From the NCBI RefSeq assembly GCF_030272615.1, contig NC_081413.1, forward strand, positions 329,802,802 through 329,866,801: a stretch of 64,000 bases of DNA, written 5' to 3'. Position numbers and translations under genes: made by a program. Position 1 is the stretch's first letter. Each line of letters opens with the position of its first letter. This DNA comes from Cryptomeria japonica (lineage: Eukaryota; Streptophyta; Pinopsida; Cupressales; Cupressaceae). This document shows, one piece after another, positions 24,111-34,983 of the stretch. The notes below the pieces were generated by a model. The model was given only the letters and a program-made list of their open reading frames with translations. It was not told the DNA's origin and did no database searches.

Positions 24111-24445
24111 CGAAAAAGAAAGGAGACTTGCTTCCCCGCTACACCCATCTTCCCTCGCTGCTTTCCTCGTCTCGTCCGCCACTCCTCCCTGCACACAGCA
24201 CACGCAGGGTTGGAGATAAAGGAAGTTTAAAAAAAAAATATGCTTGTTGTTATTTGCAACGCCCTAACCCTAGTCCGGGTTAGGGCAACGCTTTACAAGT
24301 TCAAAAGAATAGGTATATGTGTGTGTTGGGTGGGGAGAGAAAAAAAAAAAATAGTAACCCAGATAAAAAGGGGGTTTAAGTTTCTACATTGCTTTTGGAG
24401 GGACAAAGTTAAAAATGGTAAAATTAAGAATAGTTATATATGTAA

Positions 24446-24524
<79 letters not shown>
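24446..24524. repeat. (AT)n microsatellite
   Basis: About 39 uninterrupted TA dinucleotides in solo LTR B, encoding a spurious Ile-Tyr repeat. Confidence 0.95.
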
Positions 24525-24526
<2 letters not shown>

Positions 24527-25390
24527 ATGTGGATAAACAATTATAGGAGATTTATTTTAGCTTTGGATGGTTAAGCAAGCTTAGTTTATTTATTTAAAAA
24601 AAAAAAAAAGAAGTAAAGAGAGTAGATAAGTGGGGAAGTAATTTCGGGATAACTCAATATAACGAATTTTAAAAAAAAAAGGAAAACTTCCCCTCCCACT
24701 TCTTAGAATATAAATTATAACCAAAGTAAAAAGTTTAAAGCAAGTAAATATAGAAATACATATATATATATATATATGATAGAATAATTTTTGGTAATCA
24801 AATGGATTCCAAAACTATTAGTCGATAAACTTAATTCTTACATTTTTTTTTAATTATATTTATTGGACTATTGTAGAAGAAATTTTATATAAAGGGAATC
24901 TAACACTTAGGTGGATTAGAATTAAAATAAAAGGGGGTGTAAACACTGGGCCCCTTGAAGGGCCAAGAGGACCATTTAAGTTTTAGACTATAAAGTATTT
25001 TATTTAAATTACGGAAAATTCATTTTAAGAAGGTGCCTTAAATTGCGAATTTAGAAATCCTAGAAGGATGAGAATGAAAGGGCAAATTTCATAAAGAAAG
25101 GTAGAATTCGGAAGTAAACATTATACTTGGAATTTTAATTATTTATTAGTAAAGATTAGTGTTAATCCTTTTTGGGATAATATTAGCTCGTTGATAACTT
25201 AGTAAGCCGAGCTACAAAATTGAAATTAATTACTTGATTTACTCAAACATAGTTATGACCTAACCCAAAGTGCATTATTTATTTAAGTTAATCGCACTTA
25301 GTTGATTAAATTAGTTAGGTAGGTCGTTAATTAGTTAAGTATTTTTTTTAAAAAAAAAATTTCCGTTCGTGCCCAAGAGTGGGCATGACA

Positions 25391-25395
25391 GGAAA
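25391..25395. repeat. Right target-site duplication of solo LTR B
   Basis: GGAAA, matching 20643-20647. Confidence 0.88.
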
Positions 25396-26171
25396 TTCAA
25401 AAGATGAATTTGTATTCATTGCTATGAAGGAAGATTTTCTAGTACCTGTTGATTCTACAAGCTGCATTATTGAAGAGAAAGCCCTGGTTGCTAAGATTGA
25501 AGAGAAAGATGAATGGGTGATTGACAGTGGTTGTTCACATCACATGATAGGTGATAAAGGTAAATTTGTGAATATAGAGAAGTATGATGGCGATGTAGTA
25601 AGATTTGAAGACAACAAAGCTTGTGTGATCTGTGGTAGAGGTTCTATTTCTCTTGATGGTAAACATAATACTGATGATATTTTATATGTTGACGATTTGA
25701 AGCATAATATTTTGAGTGTTGGACATATGGTTGATAAGGGATATGATTTAAAATTCAAGAATGGGAAATGTAAAATCTTGAGTATCTCTGATATATAAAT
25801 TGCATTAGGAACTAAAACTAAAGGTTACGTCTTTCATCTGAATGCTGGTGGAAAAGTTATTTGATTGCTCAGATTGATGAAAGTCGGTTGTGGCATAGGA
25901 GGATGTGTCATGTTAATTTTGATTGCATGGTTAAGATAAGTTTTATCCAAGTTGTTAGAGATCTGCCTAAGATAGTGAAGCCTACTAATCCAGTGTGTAA
26001 AGAATGTCAATTGGGAAAGTAAACAAGAATTTCATTCAAGAGAAAACAATATACATCTAATGGGATATTAGATCTTGTGCATACTAATTTATGTGGTCCT
26101 TCTAGGTTGAGAAGCTTGCAGGGTGACAAATACTTTATGTTGCTTATTGATGACTATTCTAGAATGATGTG
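25396..26171 (+). pseudogene. Ty1/copia protease and integrase start
   Basis: Continuation of the copia polyprotein in phase with 20647. The protease has WVIDSGCSHHM (active-site DSG, about 25517) and ILYVDDLKHNILSV. After a stop at 25796 and a shift near 25860 comes the GAG pre-integrase region with an H...H...C-x2-C zinc pattern (VCKECQLGK) and a TAA at 26020. The integrase core then starts at LDLVHTNLCGPSRL (first catalytic Asp in this block) and reads LLIDDYSRMMCV, where the LARD element begins. The remainder should lie beyond the right edge of the window. Confidence 0.85.
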
Positions 26172-27611
26172 TGTAGTACCCCTGCCCTTATCAATTTCTA
26201 ATCTCGGTTTGACCTTGGTTAGTTTATCATAATATAATGATTATAGTCAGATGTTTTGATTTAGTGCATACCTGTTAATGTGGTTTTCATACCAATTCGT
26301 ATGCAAGTTATTAATTCTCATATTTTGTCTTATTATCTCAGGCTAACACTTTCATTAAATTTATATATGTATGCATGTATGACTCTTGGTTGCAGGAGAT
26401 TTCAGGTACAGTACCGCATGGGTGCGAGGTTCGTCACCGCCTGAGTTTGCAAGTTTGAGTGTACCCCTTCAATCCTTAGAGTTGGATTAGGTGGTCATGA
26501 TTACCTCGTTTGACAATAGTCGTGCTCAAGTGAGCATCGTCAATCATCATCGGTATCCCCTTTGGTTGGGTATGCGGGTCGTCTGTCTGTGTGGCTTTCT
26601 TGGGTTGCATGTTTGGTGTGTGTGGTTAAATTGAGTTATTAACCCTTAATCTTTAATTTGATTTAATGTGTGTTTATCCATTAGTTTATTTGGGGACTAA
26701 ATTAAATAGGCTCCCTTTTCATGTGATTAATCGTTATTTGAATTGCTCAATTTAAATTAGGAGCAAGTTCAATTAAATAGTCAATTTTAATGTTAAACTT
26801 AATATGTTTATGCTGTTGGAAAAGAAAGATTTAAATTTAATTGAAATAGAATTAATTTAATCTTTTTGGCATTTTTGAAATAGAAAGATTAATTTCAGTT
26901 ATTTGAGAAAATCAATTTTTTAAATTGAAAAGCAAAATTAATTTATTGATATAGTTTAAAAGAATGATTCTTGAGAAATTATTTTAAATAAAATATTTTA
27001 ATTCCAAAAATAAAAATTTGTTCAAACTTCTCCCATTTAACCTAGACTTTTGGAAAACATGGGAGATTGATTTTTTTGGGAAAAATATTTTTGGAAAATA
27101 TTTTTGGATGGAAAATTTCGGGGTTTTGGAAGGAGAAGGATTTCTTGAGCTGTAGGTTGGGGCTCTCCATTAGATCTTCTCCAGGAATGCTTGTTGAGGT
27201 AGGAATTTGTTTACCAATCTAGTTAATTGTTTAAAAAAAATTAAAAAATTGTGCTTGAATGTTCTTCATGTAAATTTTGTTTTAAATTCTCCATTGATTG
27301 CTCAAGATTAAGAATTATAGTGAAATTAGTCAAAGTTTGGCTTATTACTTGAATCCTTGCATGAGATATGAGCTCCTTTTAGTCCAAAATTGTTATTTTG
27401 GAAGGTTATTCAACAAACTCCTCTAAATTTGGAAACCTTATCATTATGGAAATTTTTATTTTAAGTCTCACTATGAGATTATTTTAAAAAATAGGGGTTT
27501 GTTGGTTTAAAAAAAAAATAATAATATAAAACCAATATTGATGATCAAAAATCGATTTTTTTTAATGTTAAATCGAAATATTTTTGTTTTAAAAAATATA
27601 TATTTTTTTTC

Positions 27612-27870
27612 ATTAGGGTTGGAGGGCGGGGAGCGGAGGCTCTACCTGCACCTCCTCCCCTTGCACAAGTCTGTGACCGGCGGCGGCCGCAGTTAACTGC
27701 GACCCCCGCAGTGGGCCCAAGGAGCTGCGACCCCCGAGGTGGCCGCAGAGTCCCCAACGTCCATTGTGTGGGCGTCGCGGGACTTACGACCCCCGCGGTG
27801 GCGCCACCCCATGGCTAGGGCACGACCGCCCCAACCCCGTGTTTTGGAGGTGGGCCTGGCTGCCCTCGCC
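27612..27870. other. GC-rich island in LARD 5' LTR
   Basis: CpG-dense segment in an AT-rich LTR, with recurring GCGACCCCCGCAGTGG-like units (GACCCCCG near 27700, 27730 and 27788). It is homologous to 53390-53626 and similar in style to 23890-24110. Function unknown; a promoter or leader CpG island is one possibility. Confidence 0.6.
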
Positions 27871-30087
27871 GCCCCCTTTTTTTATTATTTTTTTTAGGTT
27901 TTAAAAAAAAAATTGTTAAAATTCAAATTTTTTTTTTAATAGATATATAATTTTTAATTAATTATTAATTATTATTAATATATATTTATTAATGGAAATT
28001 AATATATATTAGTTGTGTATATTTTATTAATCGTGGGTTAATGAATATATATAAATTAATATTTAATTCTGGGTTTTGGGGAAGTATCTTTTTCAAAAAA
28101 GATAGAGTATTACTTTAATTGGAAATTTTTTTAGATAAAATATATTATTCAGGAATGTTCTAATTGAAGAATTGAATGTTAATAGGTCATTTGCAAATGT
28201 TAGAAATGAAATAATATAGTGTTTGAGTAATTGAAAATGAGATATTTTATCATTGAACATTTTTGAAATTTAATCGATATGCTATTGGGATTATTGGAAA
28301 ATTTAATAAAGTATCATTTGGAAAATTGGTAAGTTACTGATATTCTCATTTAGTAAAATAAATTGCTCAATTATATTTTTTCCTCTGTTTGGGAAATAGA
28401 CAAATGGTTCTATTGTAATTGTGGTATTGTAATTCACCTTGTAATGATGATTCCCTATTAGTATATTTTGGAAACTTAGATCATTTAGAAATCTTGATCG
28501 ACTTTTAATGTTTAAATCAATATGGAAAAAGATTGTCTTTTCCAGTTATTGCCTTTGCAAGTTTAATTTCTATATTCGCTTTTGCTTAAGTAATGGCAAG
28601 CCTTGATTTGTTGATTGGACCCTTTTGTATGATTGATTTGGGGTACCTGTTTCAGTCTTCGGTCTCGAGTTTGACTGTTGTTTAGTGGTAGTGTTGTATT
28701 TGGTCATAACCTTTATGCGGGTGTCGAATGATGATTAGAGGTTGACCATAGTTGGTCAGGTCTCTAGTTAGAGTACCGTCAGTCAGTGCACCTCATATGA
28801 AGTCATGTTTGACCAAATGGTTGTTTCCTCCATTTTGAACTTCGTTCGCTTGACCATGTGTATTTCTTGGGTTTTGAGTTCATCTGAGTATAGTCTAGTG
28901 TCGTATTGGAAAGTGGCTTTCGATTGGGGGTCGCGCCCAAAGTGGCTATTAAGTAACCCATCGAAAGTGAGTCTAATAAGTGATAACCTAATAGTATCTT
29001 AGAGTGTTAGTTAATGAATCACTAAGTAAGACAATTGTGCCTCACACATGGGATGAGTGCTAGTACAGACTCGACATGTAACGAGAAGGCCTGAAATGGA
29101 AAACCATCACCCTTGTCTTCATGAAAGGATGTGTGGGTCCACGTGAGGCTTGGATGGGCCGGAGGTTTGGAATAGGTTGCCAGGGTAACCCAGTGTATGG
29201 GGCCGGAACCTATGAAGACCTGCCATGGTAACCATACCAGGTCATGTGATGACACTTGTCCCTACGTTCACTAGTGTGTTGTTGTATTGTCTTGATAGGA
29301 GTACTTTTGTGGACTCATCCTGTTGCTTTTGCCCTTGTGAGTACCTGATATCATGCTAGACCTTGGGTTGCGATGGCTTAGTTTTACGGATGCTCTAGTG
29401 GACCTTTGTAATTTCTTTGATCATGTTCAGTTGGATCCTTTCCTATTCAGGGATCATTTATGTATTTATTGACCGATGTGGTCGTGGTATTTTGGTTATG
29501 TTCGCCTTGATGGCAGGATTGTAAATAATGTGAACCTTATGTATTATGAGCTTATTTAATTATTCCCGAAGATGTAGCCCTTTAGGGGTGAACTCCAAGA
29601 TAAATTTGGTGTTATGCGATGCTTATGCTCTTATGATTCCCTTTTCAGTTTTAGCATGTATGAATGACATTATGTTAGAATGTATAAAGTGGATTAGCAG
29701 AAATTAATCTTAAATGCATGTATGCAGTTGTCTTTTAAATGCTATAATTGGATCATGAAAGAATGTAATTTGGAACAATAGAAGGCATTCAGTTATTGTT
29801 AATGAAATTAAGAATGCATGGAAAGAACTCATTAGTTTATGATGAAAATTAAAGTGTGTTATGAATTTAGATGCATGGCTTATATTTTTATGAAAAGTTT
29901 GAGCGTAAGGTATGAATAAATCTTATGGATGAACCTTATCTTGTGATCTATATTTTTATCTTGTTGAAAGAAATTATCCTTGTTTAAGAATCATCTCGTT
30001 ATAAGATAATCAACTTATTGGATTAATTAGCGTGAGTTAAGTTAGATGTGTAATTAAGTATTCACGTTGGGAAACTCTTTAGGTGTT

Positions 30088-30092
30088 AGTTG
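30088..30092. repeat. Target-site duplication of the Tat element (left)
   Basis: AGTTG, matching 48118-48122 on the other side of the element. Confidence 0.9.
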
Positions 30093-31572
30093 TGTATGCG
30101 GGAAAAACGGGCTGATAAAACTCAATATGTGAAAATATTGTTAGATACTAGTCCACACACACACACACATGACTTCTTGATGCAAGCTATGGAGTAATAA
30201 CGTATTACTCAGCTTCCCAAGGTGGGTCCCATGGTTCTCTATCTCACAATGTCCCTCAAACCAATGTTTTTGCTCTCAGATCACTGAGCAAAATGGTTTA
30301 GGGATGGCAAATGCAAGAACGAAGGATGTTTTGATAGTTTTTAGTATGAAAGGTATGCTAAGCTATGTATGATCTTAGAAATGCAATAGACTAAATGATA
30401 AGATGACAAGATTAGTATGAATACTATCCTAACATGATATATTAGTCTATAATTGAGCTAAGATGATAAAGAAATTATTCTAAACATGCATATTTAAACT
30501 AATTCCTGATTTCAAAGAGGCTAAAATGATGAGCATAAAAATGATATGAAAGTTTGAATGTATTTGAGCATAAGTATGATACTACAAATTTGAAGGATGA
30601 TTGTTATGGAGGAATGAGAGCTCTATTTATAGCAAGAATAGGGCAATGGATGGTCAGGATTGAATGGTTTAATCAAGGGTTGAGTTTGAAAATTGGGGAT
30701 CCATGTTTGTAATTGGCACCAATGAAATGGTGACAAGTGTCAACATAAGACTGGGTTAAGAGAAGGGGTTGGAGGCATTCAATACCTGAGAAGACCTCAT
30801 GGTTATCTAGAGGCTAAGGGTCAAGCTTAAATTAGGATTACCCACTGGATTAAGAGTTAATCCAAGGATAAACCTTTGTGCAAATGATTAAGAGATAATC
30901 ATGGTCAAAGCATTAAAGGCCTGATGAGACCCTTGGGTTGGATGAAGGTTGAGTCAAAACAAATGTTTTAACCATGTAGGAGGGTTTGAGTTAACCATTA
31001 ATGCTTATTGGAGACTTTGGGGATTAAGTGGTTGAAAGTTGGAAACCTTCAATGGTTATCAAAGACTTTGAGGAACTAAGTGGTTGAAGGTTTGAAGTCT
31101 TTAATGGTTATCAAAGACTTTGAGGGTTTGATAAGTGACTTCCCCTTGCTTAGGGATGTGACAAAGTTTAGAGGAGGGGTTAGGTTAATTAGAAGCGATT
31201 AGAAGATTCTAGAAGGGATTAGAAAGGGGTTTGGGATTTTGCAAGTGGATGGAGGGATAATAGGATTTAATTGAAATAAAGTAATTTAATTCAATTTGGT
31301 TGCAATTTGGGGAAATTAAATAAATTAGATTTATTCAATTTAAGATAACTATTTAATTAAATTTGAATTTAATTAAAAGTGGATAGGGGGGATTTAATTG
31401 AATAAAATGATTTATTCATTAAATGGGTATAGTGAATTTTATTCAAATAAATTGAATAATTTACTTAATAAAATAGAAGAATGTGGGTAATTTAATTAAA
31501 TTGGATTTAATCAAATAGAGAAATGAACATAAAATATTCATTTAGGAATATGGTCATTTTTATACGTCTACA
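30093..31572 (-). repeat. Tat element LTR (3' LTR in element sense)
   Basis: On the plus strand it begins TGTATGCGGGAAAAACGG and ends TTTTTATACGTCTACA. The match to 46640-48117 is near complete. In element sense the LTR runs TGTAGACG...GCATACA. A TATA-like CTATAAATA is at 30622-30632 on the minus strand. Confidence 0.92.
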
Positions 31573-31589
31573 TTTTGCCCCTCTTTGAA
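31573..31589 (-). promoter_or_regulatory. Polypurine tract of the Tat element
   Basis: In element sense CTTCAAAGAGGGGCAAAA abuts the 3' LTR start (TGTAGACG). A purine-rich run in this position primes plus-strand DNA synthesis in LTR retroelements. Confidence 0.7.
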
Positions 31590-31936
31590 GTGACGTGTGT
31601 GCACATGTTATTTCAAAGAAAATGATGCTTTATCATGATTTATGATCAAATGCAATTTTTATGTCGCTCTTTTGATTTGCCAGTTGTGCCCCAGATTTGA
31701 TTTGATGTGTGATGCCCCAGATTTGATATTTGATGGTGATGCCCCCTCGGGAGATGAATCAATATTTTAAAATTTTTTTATTTAATTTGATGAGTTTCGT
31801 ATGATGTGTATGATGTCATGCATGTGAAATGTGTACAAATTGATTCATCTCCCGATAAGTTACAAATGTTATGGTATAGGGGAGACCGCGACCATATTAC
31901 AGGTCCATTTGGCTAACCCTAATTTCATTTTCCTCC

Positions 31937-31945
31937 TATAAAAGG
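31937..31945 (+). promoter_or_regulatory. Internal TATA box for the antisense PMD gene
   Basis: TCCTATAAAAGGGGAAAAGG on the plus strand, about 365 bases inside the element, is a strong TATA-box match. It precedes a short ATG frame (32019), the octamer array and the PMD reading frame. It would let the PMD gene be transcribed independently of, and convergently with, gag-pol. Confidence 0.55.
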
Positions 31946-32179
31946 GGAAAAGGGCTTGAATTAGATTCATTTGTGCTTTGTTGACTTTGGAGAAAGAGAA
32001 TTTGGTCTGCAGAGAAAATGCCTATTCCTTATCATAGACACCGTTTCGAGCGCGTTCGGAGGTACCAGAGACCTGCATCGCATGGACCACCAATAAGTCA
32101 ACATTTTTGACCCTTTTTTGACTTTTTATTTGGTCATTTTTAGTTGTTTTTTGAATTTCAAAGTTTGGGTTTAACGTTT

Positions 32180-32636
32180 TAGCACGTCTAGGGCATAGAT
32201 TAGCGCATACGAAGCTGGAAGTAGCGCATCGAGTCAAATTTTAGGGGTCGCGTCCGAAATAGATAGGATAGCGCAAAGCAAAAATATGTTAGCGCATATA
32301 GATATAATAGCGCATGGCAGTCGTCGAGTAGCGTGTCAGGTCAACAGGTTAGCGCGTAGGGTAGACCTAGCGCATAGGGGTCGCAGGGGTTCGCATAGGT
32401 AAGGGGGTTTAGCGCGTAGGGTTAACCTAGCGCATAGGGCCAAATAGGTAGTGCCTAGAAGGTGTAGATTAGCGCGTAGAGTCAGTCTAGCGCATAGGGC
32501 AGGTTAGGTGGCACGTGGGGGGAAAAGATTAGCATGTAGAGTCAGTCTAGCGCATAGGGTAGAAAGAATAGCGCATAGGAAAGACAGCCTAGCGTGTGGG
32601 GGTTTTTTAGCGCATTGGGTATCTGTTTTAGCGCAT
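32180..32636 (+). repeat. Phased octamer array A (TAGCGCAT, 21-21-18 bp, 60-bp super-period)
   Basis: Octamer starts at 32180, 32201, 32222, 32269, 32290, 32308, 32329, 32350, 32368, 32389, 32410, 32428, 32449, 32470, 32488, 32509, 32530, 32548, 32569, 32590, 32608 and 32629. The consensus is TAGCGCAT, with variants TAGCGCGT, TAGCATGT and TAGTGCCT. From 32269 on the steps repeat as 21, 18, 21, giving an exact 60-bp super-period. The bases between motifs vary. In one plus-strand frame the motif reads Leu-Ala-His-Arg. It lies in the leader of the PMD gene, in sense orientation. Confidence 0.9.
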
Positions 32637-32826
32637 CGGGAAAATTTTTGCGAGATGAGCCGATTTGAAAATGTGTTTTGGTCTGTCTGTCATGATTTTA
32701 TGCGTTTGTCCAATATGAGTGTTGATATAACTTGTTTTGATGTGCGATTTTCCAAGTTATGTATAGATATCAATGTGTTGTGTTGATCAAAATATGATTT
32801 GTTTGCATGTTCTGTTTCAAATTCAA

Positions 32827-33005
32827 TGTGTGAAGCCTGAGTTGTGTTACAAGCCGATATGGGTTGGAAACTTGAGTTGTTTTACAAGCTGATATGGGTG
32901 GAAAACTTGAGTTGTTTTACAAGTTTATGTGATTTGTGGAGACTTGAGTTGTGTTACAAGTTTTGATATGGTTTTTGAGAACTTGAGTTGTTTTACAAGT
33001 TGATA
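32827..33005 (+). repeat. Hairpin-forming tandem repeat upstream of PMD
   Basis: Five units of about 34-38 bp, each containing ACTTGAGTTGTTTTACAAGT or a close variant, followed by TGATATGG. Each unit has complementary ACTTG and CAAGT arms around a ~10-base loop. The tract lies between array A and the PMD reading frame. Confidence 0.8.
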
Positions 33006-33133
33006 TGAAATGATAGGATTTTGAACTTTGATGTAGATGAGCAAATTGTTTCATGTTGTTGATGTGAGTTTGATTTTGATATGTTTGTTTTGATGTGGAA
33101 ATTGATATTGGATTTGTTTTGCTTGTTTGACAG

Positions 33134-34983
33134 GAGCGATTGGGTGTGGTTCAGTCGTGGGAGAGATTTCCCAGACCATGGACATTGATACCGCGGTTGT
33201 CGCAAGCTGATCTTGATATTATCGAGAGATGTGGATTGACTTCTCTCCTGGATATGCCTCAGTTCACTGTGAACCGAGGGTTATTGACAGCTTTGGCAGA
33301 GAGGTGGCACAGTGATATGAACACCTTCCATTTTGCTACGGGAGAGATGACAGTCACACCTGAGGACTGTTACTGGATTTTGCGCATCCCTGTAGTAGGG
33401 GCACTACTACCCTACGAGTAGTCAGAGGAGGGTGGTACAGAGGCACTGCGCCGTATTTTTTAGGATGATACCGTCTGCGGCTATGAGATCCCATGGCAGG
33501 AGTTTTTGGACCTAGATTATACACCGCTGCCATCCGTACTAGTAGGGTTTATTGGTGGATTCCTTTGTCCTGATCGCAAGTCAAAGGGATTCTCGGTGGG
33601 ATGGGGGCTAGTTTTGGAGGAGATGGTCACTCAGAGCCAGAGGTTTGCATGGGGGTCAGCTATGCTGGCTCATTTATACAGGGGTCTGCATGAGGTAGTA
33701 TACCTCTGTTACGGCAGTTTGTTAGCTGGCGTGACATTATTACAGGTATGGTGCTGGGAGCACATTCCAGCAGTGAGGCCACTGGAAGACAGGGACAAGC
33801 ACGTAGGATGTGCATATGCCTACGGATACAGGGGTCTAGTTGTCCAGCGTAAGCTGGGTAAACTAGAGCATTGGAGGAGAGTGTTGGATGACATAGATAC
33901 GGTCACCTGGCAGCTGTATACAGGATGTGAGGTGTGGGCCGAGGATGGGCTGGAGATGCCCTTTGTATTTATGACTAGGTACCTGATTGGGAGGACCCCG
34001 TTCGTGATTGAGCGGTTTATGGTGACCCGAGTTTTGAGGCAGTTTGGGCGCCAGCAGGGTATTCCTCAGGGAGCGTGCTTATATGCACGGTGGCAGCAGG
34101 ATGTGGCTGATTGGGGGCTGACCATTGATAGTGCAGTGGCGGTGGAGGAGTTTGTGGGGTTGGTTGGGCAGATATGGGATTATGCTCCAAAGATTCAGGA
34201 TGCGGGCATGACGAATGAGTTTGCTCGATTGTTTGCTGCGCGGGTGGTGGTCAGGATTTCTGATCCTGAGGAGATGAGGCTAGCCTTTGATTCGGATGAG
34301 GAGGAGGGAGATGGGGGAGATGATGGAGATGATGGGATGATGGAGGAGATGGACGAGGTAGAGGAGATAGAGGGAGGTGGGGAGGTAGAGGGAGGAGAGG
34401 GGATAGAGGTGTGGAGAGAGCAGTGAGGCAGGGGAGGATAGATAGAGGGAGAGGGGGATTGGCGATCAGAGCCGGTGGAGAGGGGAGAGTGGGGGAGGTG
34501 CTAGCTGTAGTGGGTGGTACAGAGTAGGCTATGCGACCAGCTCAGAGGAGGAGGACAGATGTGCTCCCACCTCCAGCACCGAGGACAGGTTGAGTGGGAG
34601 GGGTTCCTCCAGCACAGGTACCACTACGGGTTCGGATCCCTGGTCATATGGAGGATGCACAAATCCGGACTCTACAGGTGACCGTTTAGCAGCTGCAGGC
34701 AGAGATTTTGACCTATCAGCGGCAGATTTCTCAGTTGACCACTGAGCGAGATACCGAGATAGAGCGGCAAGGATGAGCGGAGGAGATGGTATCGAGCATG
34801 CAAAGAGTAGCAGTGGGTGGTCTGATGAGAGACACCCTGAGAGAGCTGGCGTTGAGAGCCCAGGAGGCAGAGTATTATCGGCGACACTACGAGGCTGCAG
34901 TACCCAGGGACTGGCGAGTACAGAGTTTTGCACAGTCGAGATCTAGTCGATCTCGAGCTACCGGATCACGGTCTGAGAGCTGA
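33134..34983 (+). pseudogene. Plant mobile domain (PMD, aminotransferase-like) protein gene of the Tat element
   Basis: A TTTGACAG acceptor (33126-33133) precedes the frame, so a leader intron is likely; I see no ATG at the frame start. The PMD region begins near DLDIIERCGLTSLLDMPQFT and continues with ALAERWHSDMNTFHFATGEM and TVTPEDCYWILRIPV, then GWGLVLEEM, YLCYGSLLAG and VWCWEHIPAVRP. These are typical PMD (PF10536) blocks. An acidic tail follows, then after a frame change near 34430-34600 a coiled-coil segment (YQRQISQLTTERDTEIERQ) and an Arg/Ser-rich end. Stops: TAG at 33419 and about 33461, a TAG near 34687, and TGA near 34777. Antisense extra ORFs are known in the Tat lineage; PMD proteins of plants (MAIN/MAIL) act in silencing and genome stability. 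The role in the element is unknown. Confidence 0.8.

Larger units (their letters stand above)
20648..25390 (+). mobile_element. Solo LTR B, 4.74 kb
   Basis: It begins TGTGAGGCCCTACCCCG and ends GAGTGGGCATGACA, with a GGAAA duplication on both sides. No gag-pol, primer site or internal region is seen, so it is a solo LTR, and a very long one. It contains an AC microsatellite, AT microsatellites and a GC-rich island near 23890-24110. Open frames inside (22097-22420, 24240-24536 and others) show no domain. Confidence 0.83.
26172..30092 (+). repeat. LARD 5' LTR, first segment
   Basis: Starts TGTAGTACCCCTGCCC and matches 51961-53855 and 62849-64000 closely, with scattered differences and a few indels. 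It ends at the AGTTG target site of the Tat element and continues at 48123. It contains a GC-rich island (27612-27870). No gene: open frames such as 28805-29002 are LTR sequence and recur at 63601-63798. Confidence 0.85.

Noticed and set aside
28805-29255. Small genes at 28805-29002 (+) and 29022-29255 (-)
   Set aside because: Both lie inside the LARD 5' LTR, and the first recurs at 63601-63798 in the other LTR; repeat sequence without domain.
34529-34933. Minus-strand gene opposite the PMD tail
   Set aside because: It mirrors the coding phase of the PMD C-terminal part and shows no domain.
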